Part shown: positions 1 to 9,254 of the stretch, piece after piece
Numbering within the stretch: the stretch's first letter is position 1
Layout: each line of letters starts with the position of its first letter
Origin: Leptospira noumeaensis
Lineage (GTDB): Bacteria; Spirochaetota; Leptospiria; Leptospirales; Leptospiraceae
Assembly: GCF_004770765.1 (NCBI RefSeq)
Contig: NZ_RQFK01000011.1
Coordinates: forward strand, 372,001-436,000
Reading direction: 5' to 3'
Length of the DNA stretch: 64,000 nt
The notes under the pieces: generated by a model
Database searches by the model: none
What the model was told of the DNA's origin: nothing
What the model saw: only the letters and a program-made list of their open reading frames with translations
Translations under genes and position numbers: made by a program

Positions 1-629
1 TTAAGTTTCCTGGGGAAGTAGTGGTTTACTCTTGGCCTGCCGGAGTCGATTCGGGAATCCTAAACCAAGTGATGGTCAAATCCACTTACGACTTAAACTA
101 TACAGAAGCCAAAATCAACCGAGAACCTTTTGCTAAGTTCTTAAACGACATCACTGGTCTTGGAAAAAAAATCCATCTAGTGGTTCATAGTATGGGCCAC
201 CAAGTAGTTTTACCTTCTGTGGCAGCACTAGCCAAACAAGGGAAAAGTAAATTTCTATCGGAACTCATTTTGAATGCTCCCGATTTTGACAAAAACGAAT
301 TTGAACTCATCCTTTCTGATTTAACAAAATCCTCAGAGAGGATCACACTCTATTGTTCTCCTGGTGACAACGCTCTCATTGCTTCTCAAAAAGTAAATGG
401 TGCCGCGCGCGCCGGAATGTGTTTCAAGTATTCCGGAGTGGATGTGATCAATGTGAATGAAGTGGATGATCCTGTTTTGGGTGTGGGTGGACTTGGCCAT
501 GGATATTATTCGTCAAGGCCCATCCTCACAGACATCTACCAAGTGTTACTTGGTGTATCTGTGGAACGTAGACTTTTTATCCGAAAATCTGGCCCAAAAA
601 ATGGGGAAAACTTTGTCCTCAGGAAATAG
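1..629 (+). CDS. alpha/beta hydrolase, DUF900-like, 5'-truncated by window edge
   Basis: The reading frame is open from base 3 leftwards past the window edge, so the GTG at 21 is probably internal and the gene begins outside. The visible part carries a strand motif VVYSWPAG followed about 50 residues later by the nucleophile elbow HSMGH (Ser in the G/H-x-S-x-G-like turn), which is typical of DUF900-type alpha/beta hydrolases. A later DDPVLG...GLGHGYY stretch probably supplies the catalytic His. The family is usually a predicted serine esterase/lipase of unknown substrate, often secreted or lipidated in spirochetes; the N-terminus that would show this is missing. It converges on the transglutaminase-like gene with 3 bases between stop codons. 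Confidence 0.75.
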   Translation, partial: KFPGEVVVYSWPAGVDSGILNQVMVKSTYDLNYTEAKINREPFAKFLNDITGLGKKIHLVVHSMGHQVVLPSVAALAKQGKSKFLSELILNAPDFDKNEFELILSDLTKSSERITLYCSPGDNALIASQKVNGAARAGMCFKYSGVDVINVNEVDDPVLGVGGLGHGYYSSRPILTDIYQVLLGVSVERRLFIRKSGPKNGENFVLRK

Positions 630-632
630 ACC

Positions 633-2390
633 TTAGGGAACCACCATCTCTTCCCCAGAATTTAAGGCACGGTTTGTTTTTTGAGGGATCACTTTCTCTT
701 CCGTGCCATCTATTTCATCGTTTGTAGAATCATTCTTTACCACAACCAATTTGAATTTTATCTTTTTGTTTAAATCCAATTGGTCTTTTGATAATTGAAC
801 AAGCCTGTCCCCACCTGCAATTTTAGGGTGATTTGTGCCAGGTAATCCCGCAAAAACTACATGCCTCGCATAAGTGACACCTGGTTTGGATCTGGGTGCA
901 GCCAGTGGTTCCATAGGAATCCATCCAAGGCCTTCCACCCACACCTCCACAAATTTATGGTTAAATGTAATTTCTTTAGAGGACTCTGTTGGTAAATAGT
1001 TCCAAACTAACCTAGAGGGAATTCCCATACCACGTAACAAGGCCATGGTGACATAGGAATGTTCCGTGCAACCTCCATTATTTTTTTCAATCACCTTGGG
1101 TGCTGGTTCAAAACTTCCTGACTTATAGGGAATGGAAGAAACATACTCTTGAGTTTTGGTGAGGATTTGTTTTAGGTTTGTATTTTCTTGGAAAAGAGTA
1201 TTTCTTTTTTGAACAACAACATCTTCATTAAGTTTCAAAAACCAATCATCTAACAAATAACTTTCCATACCATTTTGATTTTGATTCTTAGATAAAGTCA
1301 AATTTGGATTCAAATTCCAATGGATTTTATAGCGAGTGAGAATCGCCTCGTAAACGCTGATATCTCTCGTATCTCCTGCTTTGAGTGGGGGGAAGGTAAG
1401 AACCAAACTCCGATTCCCTGCCCCATCGACCTCTTCTACAGCAGAAGGATGGATTACCTCATCTTTTAAGTTTTGAGAACTTGTATTCTGTTTGGGAAGG
1501 ACTAATTGGTATTTTGTTTCAGGAACATCAATAAGAGCCGTTAACTGAAACTGGTATTGAATTTTGTTTTGGATGGGAGAAAATCGGTAGGCTCTCAATC
1601 CATCTGCCACTTCCACTGGAGTTAACAAAGGTAATATGGAATTTTCAAATACCATCCACTCTCCATAAATCTTTGTGATGGGATCAAAAATTAGGAAATG
1701 ATCTTCGGATAGAGTGACGAGTTTAAAAAGTGCCCGATGGTTAACAGGAAATTTCCATTCTTTTTTGTTAGTAGGATCTTTCGGCGAAAAAACTTGGATG
1801 GTATTCCCCCAAAAAGAAGATAAAAATAAAATATCACTTTCTCCGCGTTTGGTGATTCTTTGTACAGAAGAAAAAGGAACTGGGATTTTGGATTCTAATT
1901 CCCCCGATTCCAAATCATACACTTCCAATTGTTCAGAAACCAACCTATAGATTTTATGATCCAAACAAACAATATCCTGCCAAGATTTTCCATTGTTTGG
2001 CCAAGGGAGTTTTCGATTCACAACCAATGTTTTTGCATCCAAATCCCAAAGAGTTTTTGTTGTTTGGATTAGAATTTTTCCAGAACACTCTGTCCAACCC
2101 GTTACCCTTCCCCCGTCCCAAGGAAACTTTTTAGATTCCCCTGACTCTAAATTCCAAATAAGGATGGAAGATTGTTTTGTGGAATCCTTTGTTTGGAAAA
2201 ACAACCTGCCATCGGTATACAAAACCGATTCAAATAAATCTACAGACTCTGATTCAGGGAAACTCGGATTTGTTTTCCAATTGTATTTGGAACGAATTTC
2301 CTTCCATGAAATCGGAACCTCGCCTACACTGACCGCAACTGCAGAGGAAAAGAAACTGAAGAAAAGTAAAATCCACACCAATTTTTTCAT
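633..2390 (-). CDS. secreted transglutaminase-like protein with propeller-like N-terminal part
   Basis: The 585-residue product starts with a clear signal peptide (hydrophobic residues 5-19, cleavage near AVA). Residues about 35-260 contain repeated short beta-strand units with the pattern LWxLD/VYDLESGE, suggesting a beta-propeller-like region. The C-terminal third holds a transglutaminase-like core: Cys near residue 441 in GGCTEHSY, His near 476 in FNHKFVEVW, and the strand WIPMEP where the third triad residue sits. In the family the last residue is usually Asp (WxxxDP); here it is Glu. Proteins of this kind act outside the cytoplasm as proteases or peptide-bond hydrolases; the substrate is unknown. 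It is divergent from the AraC gene, 49 bases away. Confidence 0.8.
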   Translation of the reverse strand: MKKLVWILLFFSFFSSAVAVSVGEVPISWKEIRSKYNWKTNPSFPESESVDLFESVLYTDGRLFFQTKDSTKQSSILIWNLESGESKKFPWDGGRVTGWTECSGKILIQTTKTLWDLDAKTLVVNRKLPWPNNGKSWQDIVCLDHKIYRLVSEQLEVYDLESGELESKIPVPFSSVQRITKRGESDILFLSSFWGNTIQVFSPKDPTNKKEWKFPVNHRALFKLVTLSEDHFLIFDPITKIYGEWMVFENSILPLLTPVEVADGLRAYRFSPIQNKIQYQFQLTALIDVPETKYQLVLPKQNTSSQNLKDEVIHPSAVEEVDGAGNRSLVLTFPPLKAGDTRDISVYEAILTRYKIHWNLNPNLTLSKNQNQNGMESYLLDDWFLKLNEDVVVQKRNTLFQENTNLKQILTKTQEYVSSIPYKSGSFEPAPKVIEKNNGGCTEHSYVTMALLRGMGIPSRLVWNYLPTESSKEITFNHKFVEVWVEGLGWIPMEPLAAPRSKPGVTYARHVVFAGLPGTNHPKIAGGDRLVQLSKDQLDLNKKIKFKLVVVKNDSTNDEIDGTEEKVIPQKTNRALNSGEEMVVP

Positions 2391-2439
2391 TCGATAATCC
2401 TTGCCTTTTCCAGAATGGTCTTTAGAGTTTTTCTAATTT

Positions 2440-3213
2440 ATGGATTCTAGAAGAAAGGGAAGTCTTTTTTATTTTGGAGAACGAATTCTCCTCGGAACAG
2501 CAGGTCTCGTGACAGAACCTCACTCTCACTATGCAGTGTCCATTTTGGTTTCTTTGACAAATTCTTTCCATTTGTATACAAAATCCGATTCTGTGATCGA
2601 ATCCCAAGGGATCATCATTCCTCCTAATTTTTATCATAAATTAGATGCTGAGAATTCAGAAATGCTCATCATCCAATTGGATCCGAAATCTGATGAATAC
2701 AAAAAGATCATTATGGACAATAGTCCAAAAACCATTGATATCAATACGAGACAGAAAATTCAAAATATCGCCGAACCATTGTTTAATGACTCTTTAAATT
2801 GTATTTCCGCTCGTATCATTTATAACCAAATCTTATCTTCTCTTGGTTCAGAAACCACACCAAAAAAATATGACAAACGGATTGAGATGGTGATCCAAAA
2901 AATCAAAGAAAAAATGCCAAACCCTGTCACTCTCACGGAACTTTCCGAAATTTCAGGAATTTCCACCGATCGGTTTATGCATTTATTTAAAGAAAATATG
3001 GGAATTCCACTGAGACAGTATTTATTATGGCAAAGACTTCATATTGCAGCAAAACTTCTGCAAGGTGGCGAAAACTTAACAACGGCTTCTCATGCTGCCG
3101 GTTTTAGTGACCAGGCTCACTTGTCTCGAACATTCAAAAAGATGTTTGGAGTGAAACCTTCTTTAATTTTAGGGAGCCAATCCTTAAGTAAGGTTTGTTT
3201 TTGCGAAGATTAA
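2440..3213 (+). CDS. AraC family transcriptional regulator
   Basis: The product has 257 residues. The C-terminal 100 carry two helix-turn-helix motifs of the AraC/XylS type: the first around LTELSEISGISTDRFMHLFK and the second in ASHAAGFSDQAHLSRTFKK, followed by the usual FGVKPS tail. The N-terminal half (about residues 1-140) is a short cupin-like ligand domain with an HSHY motif near residue 28 and FYHK near 65. Such regulators typically sense a small molecule and control neighbouring or metabolic genes. It is divergent from the transglutaminase-like gene, so the 49-base gap must contain both promoters. No target can be assigned from the sequence. Confidence 0.88.
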   Translation: MDSRRKGSLFYFGERILLGTAGLVTEPHSHYAVSILVSLTNSFHLYTKSDSVIESQGIIIPPNFYHKLDAENSEMLIIQLDPKSDEYKKIIMDNSPKTIDINTRQKIQNIAEPLFNDSLNCISARIIYNQILSSLGSETTPKKYDKRIEMVIQKIKEKMPNPVTLTELSEISGISTDRFMHLFKENMGIPLRQYLLWQRLHIAAKLLQGGENLTTASHAAGFSDQAHLSRTFKKMFGVKPSLILGSQSLSKVCFCED

Positions 3214-3249
3214 GATAGAAAACAAGGGTATTAGGCAAAGTCATTGAAT

Positions 3250-3288
3250 GATAAAATCCGAATCTGGTTTCCCGTCACGGATTCTATC
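3250..3288. repeat. inverted repeat downstream of araC-type gene
   Basis: Arms GATAAAATCCG (3250-3260) and CGGATTCTATC (3278-3288) pair at 10 of 11 positions across a 17-base loop. It sits 37 bases after the AraC stop codon and could fold in its transcript as a weak terminator or stabilising 3' stem; it has no strong U-run. Confidence 0.4.
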
Positions 3289-3315
3289 AATTAAATGTAG
3301 TTTTAAAACAAAACG

Positions 3316-3340
3316 AAGGTGAACGACTCACCCTCACCTT
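3316..3340 (-). terminator. rho-independent terminator of the DUF962 gene
   Basis: Arms AAGGTGA (3316-3322) and TCACCTT (3334-3340) form a 7-bp stem. Read on the minus strand the stem is followed by CGTTTTGTTTT, a U-rich tract. It lies 35 bases past the stop of the minus-strand gene ending at 3375. Confidence 0.6.
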
Positions 3341-3374
3341 TAGTTTACTACCGATCTTTTGTTTAAAGAAATTT

Positions 3375-3983
3375 TCAAGCTGGTTTATGGGAAAAATCTT
3401 TCCAAACACCTTTTTGTTTTAGTTCTGCATCCACAGCTTTTTTCAAATCCAATCGGAATCCGAGTTCAAAAAAAACATCTGCTACCACAAATAACGGAGC
3501 TGATACTAAAGCCTGAAATAGGTTATCAAAAAGGGCCGGTCTACTTTTTTCAAAGATAAAATGTCCGTAGAACTGTGCACCCCATCCAATCACTTGTCCA
3601 AGACCAAAAATAGTCCAAGCTGCGTTTGCTGGCAATTGCGTTGTGATCCACTCAGAGGTTAGATACAATCCACCAAAAACAAGAGTCGCCACAAATGCAA
3701 AGATTACATCTAACGTGTAGTAATACCCAAGTACTGCCAAAGTAAACACAAGGGATGCGGACACATGGAAGCCATTGTATTCAAACAGACTAAAACGGCT
3801 TAGCACAACAAACAAAGTGAAGGTGATTAAAGGAACACCGAGCACGTGGATCAAAACATTTCGTTTTTCCTGATGGTAAGCGGAATAAAACGCCATTTCT
3901 TTTGCAAATCTCAAGGGAGACCTCCGGGTGTAAAGATCCATACTACCAGAAAGTTCCGAGTCCGACTTGAACGAACCTGTCAT
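3375..3983 (-). CDS. DUF962/Mpo1-like membrane protein
   Basis: The product has 202 residues. After a short cytoplasmic stretch it has an N-terminal HxxKRN-type region (YHQEKRNVLIHVLGVP) and then four or so hydrophobic segments, with the second conserved block GWGAQFYGHFIFEKSRPAL. The two His-containing blocks and four membrane spans match the DUF962 family (yeast YGL010w/Mpo1). Known members in yeast are iron-dependent dioxygenases of 2-hydroxy fatty acids; whether bacterial members do the same is not established. Conserved His residues in YHQEKRN, IHVLG and YGHF are candidate metal ligands. Its neighbour malQ is 21 bases upstream on the same strand, so the two may be co-transcribed. Confidence 0.8.
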   Translation of the reverse strand: MTGSFKSDSELSGSMDLYTRRSPLRFAKEMAFYSAYHQEKRNVLIHVLGVPLITFTLFVVLSRFSLFEYNGFHVSASLVFTLAVLGYYYTLDVIFAFVATLVFGGLYLTSEWITTQLPANAAWTIFGLGQVIGWGAQFYGHFIFEKSRPALFDNLFQALVSAPLFVVADVFFELGFRLDLKKAVDAELKQKGVWKDFSHKPA

Positions 3984-4004
3984 TCTTATAAAAATTCTAA
4001 AAAA

Positions 4005-5729
4005 TTAGGAATTTCTGCCCGAATCCAGAATGAGCTTCCTGAGAACCAAATTCCGTTTGAAATCGGAGGCAAAGTCCTCTATGAGGATTGGGAACCGATA
4101 GATCCAATTGGAATGGTCAGCTGTCCCAGGGAGGTTGATCCGGTGTTTCTCTGGATTTTCCAAAACACCGGGAACTCCCAGTGCCAAATCCTGAAACAAT
4201 TGGATGGAAAAAAGACTACTTGTTCCAAACACAAAGGAAAGAAGCCCGAGGAGAATTTCATCATCTGATTCTGGTCTTGGTTTTCCTAAACGATCAAAGA
4301 AAAATTGGAATTTGGGTTCTTTATCCCCTTCATTTTTCCACCAATCTAGCGCCAAACTTGTGTCATGTGTGGACAAAACGGAAATGGCATTTTCTCTGTA
4401 TGATTTTTCTGGAATAAATTCACCCGTAGTAAAAGATTTTGTCCAACGAACCACATCAATTCCAATCATTTGGCGTTCGAATAAAGATTCTCTGATAAAA
4501 GATGGAACCGATCCCAAATCTTCAGCACAAGGAAGCATGGAAGAAAAGGATTCAAAAATTTCCAATATCTTTTCCCCTGACTCTCTCCAATGTTTTTCCT
4601 CTTCTTTGATATGAAGTTCTGATAACGGGTAAAGTTTGGCTTTGGTTTCTTCATTCAGTTCTTGGTATCCCGATTCTTTCCAAAAATCCCAATAAAAGAT
4701 ATAATGATCCGGAATGAATTCATGGATAAGACCGAGTAACTCAAATCTTTTGGGATCCAAACCTACATTCAAAAATTCTTCTTTCGTAATTCCAAACTGA
4801 GGATGAAACCAACCACGTAACGCAGTGGAGTCATCTTTTGGGATCGACCAAATCCGATACATCCCAATCACATGATCAACGCGGTAAAGGTGGAAAAAAT
4901 TCTCCAAATAGGATAACCTTTCTTTCCACCAGGAATAATTTGATTTTTCCAAAACATCCCAATTCAAAACCGGGAATCCCCAAGTTTGTCCAGTTTTTGA
5001 AAAATCATCCGGTGGTGCTCCGGCTTGCAGATCCATAATGAAATATTCAGGGTGTTCCCAAACATCACAGGAATTTCTCGAAGTGAGGATGGGCATATCA
5101 CCTTTTAAGTAAATTCCCATATCTTCGTAATGGGTTTTTAGTTCAGATAACTGATCATAGGCGATCTTTTGCAAATATACCCAAAAAAGGGCCTCTTCTC
5201 TTTTTTTAGAAAAAATGTATTCTTTTGCATAGTTAGGATCTAAAAATTCTTTCGGCCATTCCCACCAACCCTCGCCCTTATATTCTTCATATAAAATACG
5301 AAAGGTTACATACGAATAACACCAAGGATTTTTTTCCAAAAAGTAAGTGGCCTCATTTATGACTTCTTTTTTGTTTTCTAAAAAGTATTTACGAATGATT
5401 TCTAGTTTTAAATTACGAATGCGGATGGGATGGTTTTCTAAAGAACGAATCTCACGTTTACGAGATTTCACATTTAGATCTAGTTTGTATAAAGAAATAT
5501 AAAGCGGATCAATCGCAAAAGCAGAGATGGCACTGTAAGGTGAATACCCGAAGCCTGTATCATTTAACGGCAGCAATTGGATGATGCTAAAACCAACATC
5601 TTTAGCCCAATCACCCAGTGGGTATAAACTATAGATGTCACCACATTCAAAAGAATGTTCAGAAACAATAGAGGGCAGAGATACCAGTACCCCTGCCCTT
5701 CTTTGTTTTACATTTTCAAAAAATTCCAA
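4005..5729 (-). CDS. malQ: 4-alpha-glucanotransferase (amylomaltase)
   Basis: This 574-residue GH77 enzyme transfers alpha-1,4-glucan segments between oligosaccharides or to glucose, in cytoplasmic glycogen/maltodextrin metabolism. All three catalytic carboxylates of the family are visible: the nucleophile Asp in LYRVDHVIGMYR, the acid/base Glu in CAEDLGSVP, and the transition-state Asp in STHDTSLALDWW. The N-terminal RRAGVLVSLPSI and LPLNDTGFGYSPYSAISAFA blocks are also typical. Length is close to the compact bacterial form. It lies 6 bases downstream of fbaB on the same strand, which suggests a two-gene carbon-metabolism unit. Confidence 0.93.
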   Translation of the reverse strand: MEFFENVKQRRAGVLVSLPSIVSEHSFECGDIYSLYPLGDWAKDVGFSIIQLLPLNDTGFGYSPYSAISAFAIDPLYISLYKLDLNVKSRKREIRSLENHPIRIRNLKLEIIRKYFLENKKEVINEATYFLEKNPWCYSYVTFRILYEEYKGEGWWEWPKEFLDPNYAKEYIFSKKREEALFWVYLQKIAYDQLSELKTHYEDMGIYLKGDMPILTSRNSCDVWEHPEYFIMDLQAGAPPDDFSKTGQTWGFPVLNWDVLEKSNYSWWKERLSYLENFFHLYRVDHVIGMYRIWSIPKDDSTALRGWFHPQFGITKEEFLNVGLDPKRFELLGLIHEFIPDHYIFYWDFWKESGYQELNEETKAKLYPLSELHIKEEEKHWRESGEKILEIFESFSSMLPCAEDLGSVPSFIRESLFERQMIGIDVVRWTKSFTTGEFIPEKSYRENAISVLSTHDTSLALDWWKNEGDKEPKFQFFFDRLGKPRPESDDEILLGLLSFVFGTSSLFSIQLFQDLALGVPGVLENPEKHRINLPGTADHSNWIYRFPILIEDFASDFKRNLVLRKLILDSGRNS

Positions 5730-5735
5730 GCCTTA

Positions 5736-6800
5736 TTAAGCGACTGTGACTTCTTTTGATAAGTATACGTCTTGGATGGCGTTCAGTAGTGCAACCCCTT
5801 CCTTCATTGGTTTTTGGAAAGCCTTTCTTCCTGAAATGAGTCCCATTCCACCAGCTCGTTTGTTGATCACCGCAGTTTTGATTGCATCTTGTAAATCGTT
5901 TTCTCCGGATGCTCCCCCAGAGTTGATGAGTCCTGCTCTTCCCATATAACAGTTTGCTACTTGGTAACGAGTGAGATCAATCGGGTGGTCAGAAGTAAGA
6001 TCTGTGTAGATACGTTTGTCAGTTTTACCATAAGAAGACTCTTGGTTGAGTACGTTGTATCCACCATTATTCTCAGGTAACTTTTGTTTGATGATATCCG
6101 CTTGGATGGTCACACCTAAGTGGTTTGCTTGTCCTGTTAAGTCAGCAGAAACATGGTAGTCTTTGTCTTTTTTGAACGCATTGTTTCTTACATAACACCA
6201 AAGGATGGTTGCCATTCCCAGTTCGTGAGCCATTTGGAAGATTTTAGAAATCTCAACAATTTCACGACCAGAATCAGCAGAACCAAAATAAATGGTAGCA
6301 CCAATCGCAACACAACCTTGGTCATACGCTTGTTTTACGGTAGCAAACAAAATTTGTTCACTTTTGTTTGGGTAAGTAAGAAGTTCGTTGTGGTTGATTT
6401 TCAAAATAAAAGGAATTTTGTGAGCATACTTTCTCGCAACCGATCCAAGAACACCAAGAGTTGTCGCAACACCGTTACAACCACCTTCGATTGCCAATTT
6501 GATGATGTTTTCACCGTCAAAATAAATTGGGTTTTTTGCAAAAGAAGCACCAGCGGAGTGTTCAATTCCTTGGTCTACCGGAAGGATGGAAACATAACCA
6601 GTTCCACCGAGGCGGCCGCTTCCAAGTAAGGTTTGGATGCTACGAAGCACAGGCACAGACCTGTCTGTGGGAGCAAAAATTCTATCAACCCAGTCTGAGC
6701 CAGGTACGTGGATTAGTTCTTTAGCGATTTTTGGGGATTTGAATCCAAGTAGGGATTCCGCGTCATTTCCAAGATGTTTCGAGATTTCGTCGAAGTTCAA
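5736..6800 (-). CDS. fbaB: class I fructose-bisphosphate aldolase (FbaB/DhnA type)
   Basis: The enzyme cleaves fructose 1,6-bisphosphate to the two triose phosphates in glycolysis and reverses this in gluconeogenesis. The Schiff-base Lys is seen in [12 protein letters not shown], and the phosphate-binding GGASGEND and [11 protein letters not shown] blocks are present near the C-terminus. I place the start at the TTG at 6800 (protein beginning with [10 protein letters not shown] after the initiator, 354 residues) because AGGAGAA lies 5 bases upstream; an in-frame extension to 6839 would add 13 residues without family similarity. DhnA-type aldolases are common in spirochetes. It is followed by malQ and is divergent from the histidine kinase gene. 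Confidence 0.92.
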   Translation of the reverse strand: MNFDEISKHLGNDAESLLGFKSPKIAKELIHVPGSDWVDRIFAPTDRSVPVLRSIQTLLGSGRLGGTGYVSILPVDQGIEHSAGASFAKNPIYFDGENIIKLAIEGGCNGVATTLGVLGSVARKYAHKIPFILKINHNELLTYPNKSEQILFATVKQAYDQGCVAIGATIYFGSADSGREIVEISKIFQMAHELGMATILWCYVRNNAFKKDKDYHVSADLTGQANHLGVTIQADIIKQKLPENNGGYNVLNQESSYGKTDKRIYTDLTSDHPIDLTRYQVANCYMGRAGLINSGGASGENDLQDAIKTAVINKRAGGMGLISGRKAFQKPMKEGVALLNAIQDVYLSKEVTVA

Positions 6801-6904
6801 AGTTGTTCTCCTAAAAAATAAAATCTCGGGTTCTTCCAATGTGACAACATCTTTTTTTGCTCGTCGCCCATCCGCTTGGCCCTAACTTGAATTGAGAGGC
6901 AAAT

Positions 6905-7792
6905 TTGAGAGGATCCGCACAATTTCGAATGTTTTTTTCCCTGGCCTGGCTCTTCCTCACACTCTCTTTAGGTGTGTGGTGGTGGATTTTGGGGTTTCGC
7001 CAAGCTAAAACCATTTCAGAAATTTCTATCAGTGAAGCAAGGCAAGTAGAACTGGACCGAGTGAATCGGATGTTAAAACTGGAAGGATCTTTTTTTCTTT
7101 CTATGTTGACCCTGGGTGGGGTCACTCTTGCCGTTTTATCTTATAGAGATCACAAACGTTCCAAACTCATCTCCGATTTTTTTTCTACAGTTACCCACGA
7201 AATGAAAACCCCGATCGCCAGCTTACAGCTGCAAATCGAAGTCCTTCTCGAAAATACAAAAGAACTAGAACTAAAGAAAAAATTAGAAAAAATTTGGAAA
7301 GAAAACCAACGCATTGAATCCCAAATGGGAAATGCATTTTATCTGGCAAGCCTCATGCAAGGGGAATCTTTGTATCTGGAAACTCTTACAGTTTCCGATT
7401 TATGTGAATCCTATTCCCATCATGAACCAGACCTCCATTGGAATGTTCTAGTTCCCAAAGAAACAAAAGTTTACGTTGATAAAAAAGCTTTTTTTGCCAT
7501 GTTAAAAAACTTAAGTGAAAACGCAAAACGCCATGGCAAAGCAAAAACCATCAAACTCACTGTGGAAAAATCAAAAGGCGAAATTAGTTTTCTTTTGGAA
7601 GATGACGGGAATGGTTTTATAGGGAATAAAAAAAATCTAACTCTTCCATTTTTACGCCATTCTAAAACCAGTGGGAGTGGGATTGGTTTGTACATCGTTA
7701 AAAAATTAATCGAAAAAATGAATGGTTCCCTAGAGTTTCCGAACAGTTTGTCCGGTTTCCAAGTGAAACTGATTCTAAAAGAGGTTCCATGA
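6905..7792 (+). CDS. membrane sensor histidine kinase
   Basis: This 295-residue kinase has two membrane segments (about 10-30 and 62-80) framing a short 30-residue periplasmic part, so it probably senses the membrane or a partner rather than a bulky ligand. The H-box has the phospho-acceptor His98 in VTHEMKTP, the N-box Asn206 in LSENAKRHG, the G1 box DDGNG (233-237) and the G2 box SGIGLYIVKKL near 258. The TTG at 6905 is favoured because AGAGG lies 5 bases upstream; the ATG eight codons in has none. Its stop overlaps the start of the response-regulator gene by ATGA, so the two are translationally coupled partners. Confidence 0.9.
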   Translation: MRGSAQFRMFFSLAWLFLTLSLGVWWWILGFRQAKTISEISISEARQVELDRVNRMLKLEGSFFLSMLTLGGVTLAVLSYRDHKRSKLISDFFSTVTHEMKTPIASLQLQIEVLLENTKELELKKKLEKIWKENQRIESQMGNAFYLASLMQGESLYLETLTVSDLCESYSHHEPDLHWNVLVPKETKVYVDKKAFFAMLKNLSENAKRHGKAKTIKLTVEKSKGEISFLLEDDGNGFIGNKKNLTLPFLRHSKTSGSGIGLYIVKKLIEKMNGSLEFPNSLSGFQVKLILKEVP

Positions 7793-8472
7793 AACCAAGA
7801 ATTTTACTTGTCGAAGATGACGAGGGTCTCGGCGAAACTTTAAAAGAACGATTGGAACAAGACCGGTATAGAGTTAAGTGGGCAAAAACGGCACAGGAAG
7901 CAGAGACCCTTTTTTCACCGAACCAATTTGATTTGGTGGTTCTTGACTTACGACTTCCGGACGGAAATGGCTTCCAACTAGCGGAAACTTTTTTATCCAA
8001 AGAAAAGGACATCCCTTTTCTATTTCTCACCGCCCAAGCGGGAGCCCAGGAGAGGCTTCGCGGGTTTGAACTCGGTGCTGCCGAATTTATCCCCAAACCA
8101 TTCCACTTAAAAGAATTTCTCATCCGTTTGGAACGGGTGGTTGCCCAAACCAGGCCCCACTTCGGCAGGAAATGGAAAATGAACGAAGTGGAAATTCACT
8201 TGGATTCTTTCCTTGTGAAAAAAGAAGACGGAACTTCGGTTTTACTCTCGAAGAGGGACTGCGCCCTCCTTGCCCTCCTTCTCTCCAATGTGAGAAAGGT
8301 CTTTAGCCGTTCTGAAATTTTGGACAATATTGTAGGTGAAGAAAGTTTTCCCACAGAAAGAACCATAGACAATGCCATTGTCAGACTTCGGGACGCACTC
8401 GGAGAAGATTCCATCCGCAATGTGCGCGGCGTGGGTTACCAGTGGGTGGCCGAAGTCTTCCCTCTAAATTAA
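7789..8472 (+). CDS. OmpR/PhoB family response regulator
   Basis: The 227-residue protein has an N-terminal receiver with acidic pocket EDD (residues 9-11), phospho-acceptor Asp53 in VVLDLRLPDG, Thr81 in FLTAQ and Lys103 in IPKPF. The C-terminal winged helix (about 130-225) ends with the usual RTIDNAIVRLRDALG and VRGVGYQW. It is the cognate partner of the kinase gene that overlaps it by 4 bases. The target genes are unknown; the adjacent secreted protein gene downstream is an obvious candidate. Confidence 0.92.
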   Translation: MKPRILLVEDDEGLGETLKERLEQDRYRVKWAKTAQEAETLFSPNQFDLVVLDLRLPDGNGFQLAETFLSKEKDIPFLFLTAQAGAQERLRGFELGAAEFIPKPFHLKEFLIRLERVVAQTRPHFGRKWKMNEVEIHLDSFLVKKEDGTSVLLSKRDCALLALLLSNVRKVFSRSEILDNIVGEESFPTERTIDNAIVRLRDALGEDSIRNVRGVGYQWVAEVFPLN

Positions 8473-8516
8473 GAATCCCCATTGGGGAATTGGGCCCTTT
8501 TACCGATACTTTTAGG

Positions 8517-9254
8517 GTGAAACAAGGATTCATTTTATCTCTAGCACTTGCAATCGTTCTCTCCTTGTTTTCGCATTCTCTTGGTGCCTGGGAAACAGAC
8601 ATCGATTACAACTACGAATACGAAAAAAACGGACCTTATACCAAGTTTTCTGATTGGGTTCCTTACAAACTCCATAAATGGGAACCAAAGTATTTGGAAG
8701 ATTTTTATGAGTTGTACAACCTCAAACAACATTATAACGATAACGAAATTAGAAAAAATATCTATTGGTTAAAAATTGCTCTTGGGAAAAGATTCCGTCA
8801 TCCCAAACATTCTTTATGTGAAACCAAAACAGAAAAAGAATATTATAAATATAGAAACTTGATGTTTATGCATATCAACATCCAAATCATGCGTTCTTAC
8901 ATGCGCCTTGCTTCTAAATTTGACAAACGCCATGTGTATTTTTACAATTTAGATTTTGCCCACGAACTCAAAGAAAGTTTTGGTGTGGCCGAAGCCTTTT
9001 ATAAAGAAGCCATACCTTATTGGGAAAAAGCAAAAGACTACGCAGACAAAGCAAACGAAGTTCCTGTGGATTTGGATTTAGGAACCATTGAAACAGAACG
9101 TTATGAAATTGTGACAGGTAAATTAGATTTTGGACATATCATTGAAAACCACTTAGATCGTCTGGATGGAAAAAAGAAAATTGTATCTGAGTATTTAGCT
9201 AAGTATCCAGAAGCAGATGCCAAAGCCCTAGATTTAGCGGATAAAGAAAATTAA
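8517..9254 (+). CDS. secreted helical Leptospira-type protein, possible flagellar-coiling (FcpA/FcpB-like) protein
   Basis: From the GTG at 8517 the product has 245 residues and begins with a clear signal peptide ending near SHSLGA. An earlier GTG-less extension to 8442 would overlap the regulator gene by 31 bases and put 25 residues in front of the signal peptide, so I reject it; a TTG at 8490 is a less likely alternative. The mature part is rich in Tyr, Lys and Glu and looks almost entirely alpha-helical, with a conspicuous YYKYRNLMFMHINIQIMRSY segment. I see no enzyme motif. Size, secretion and helical, aromatic-rich composition resemble the Leptospira flagellar sheath proteins FcpA/FcpB, but this is from memory of the family and is tentative. 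It converges on the SpoIIE gene with a 4-base overlap. Confidence 0.6.
   Translation: MKQGFILSLALAIVLSLFSHSLGAWETDIDYNYEYEKNGPYTKFSDWVPYKLHKWEPKYLEDFYELYNLKQHYNDNEIRKNIYWLKIALGKRFRHPKHSLCETKTEKEYYKYRNLMFMHINIQIMRSYMRLASKFDKRHVYFYNLDFAHELKESFGVAEAFYKEAIPYWEKAKDYADKANEVPVDLDLGTIETERYEIVTGKLDFGHIIENHLDRLDGKKKIVSEYLAKYPEADAKALDLADKEN

Noticed and set aside
6153..6629. 158-codon open frame on the plus strand over fbaB
   Set aside because: Antisense to the aldolase coding region with no supporting signal.
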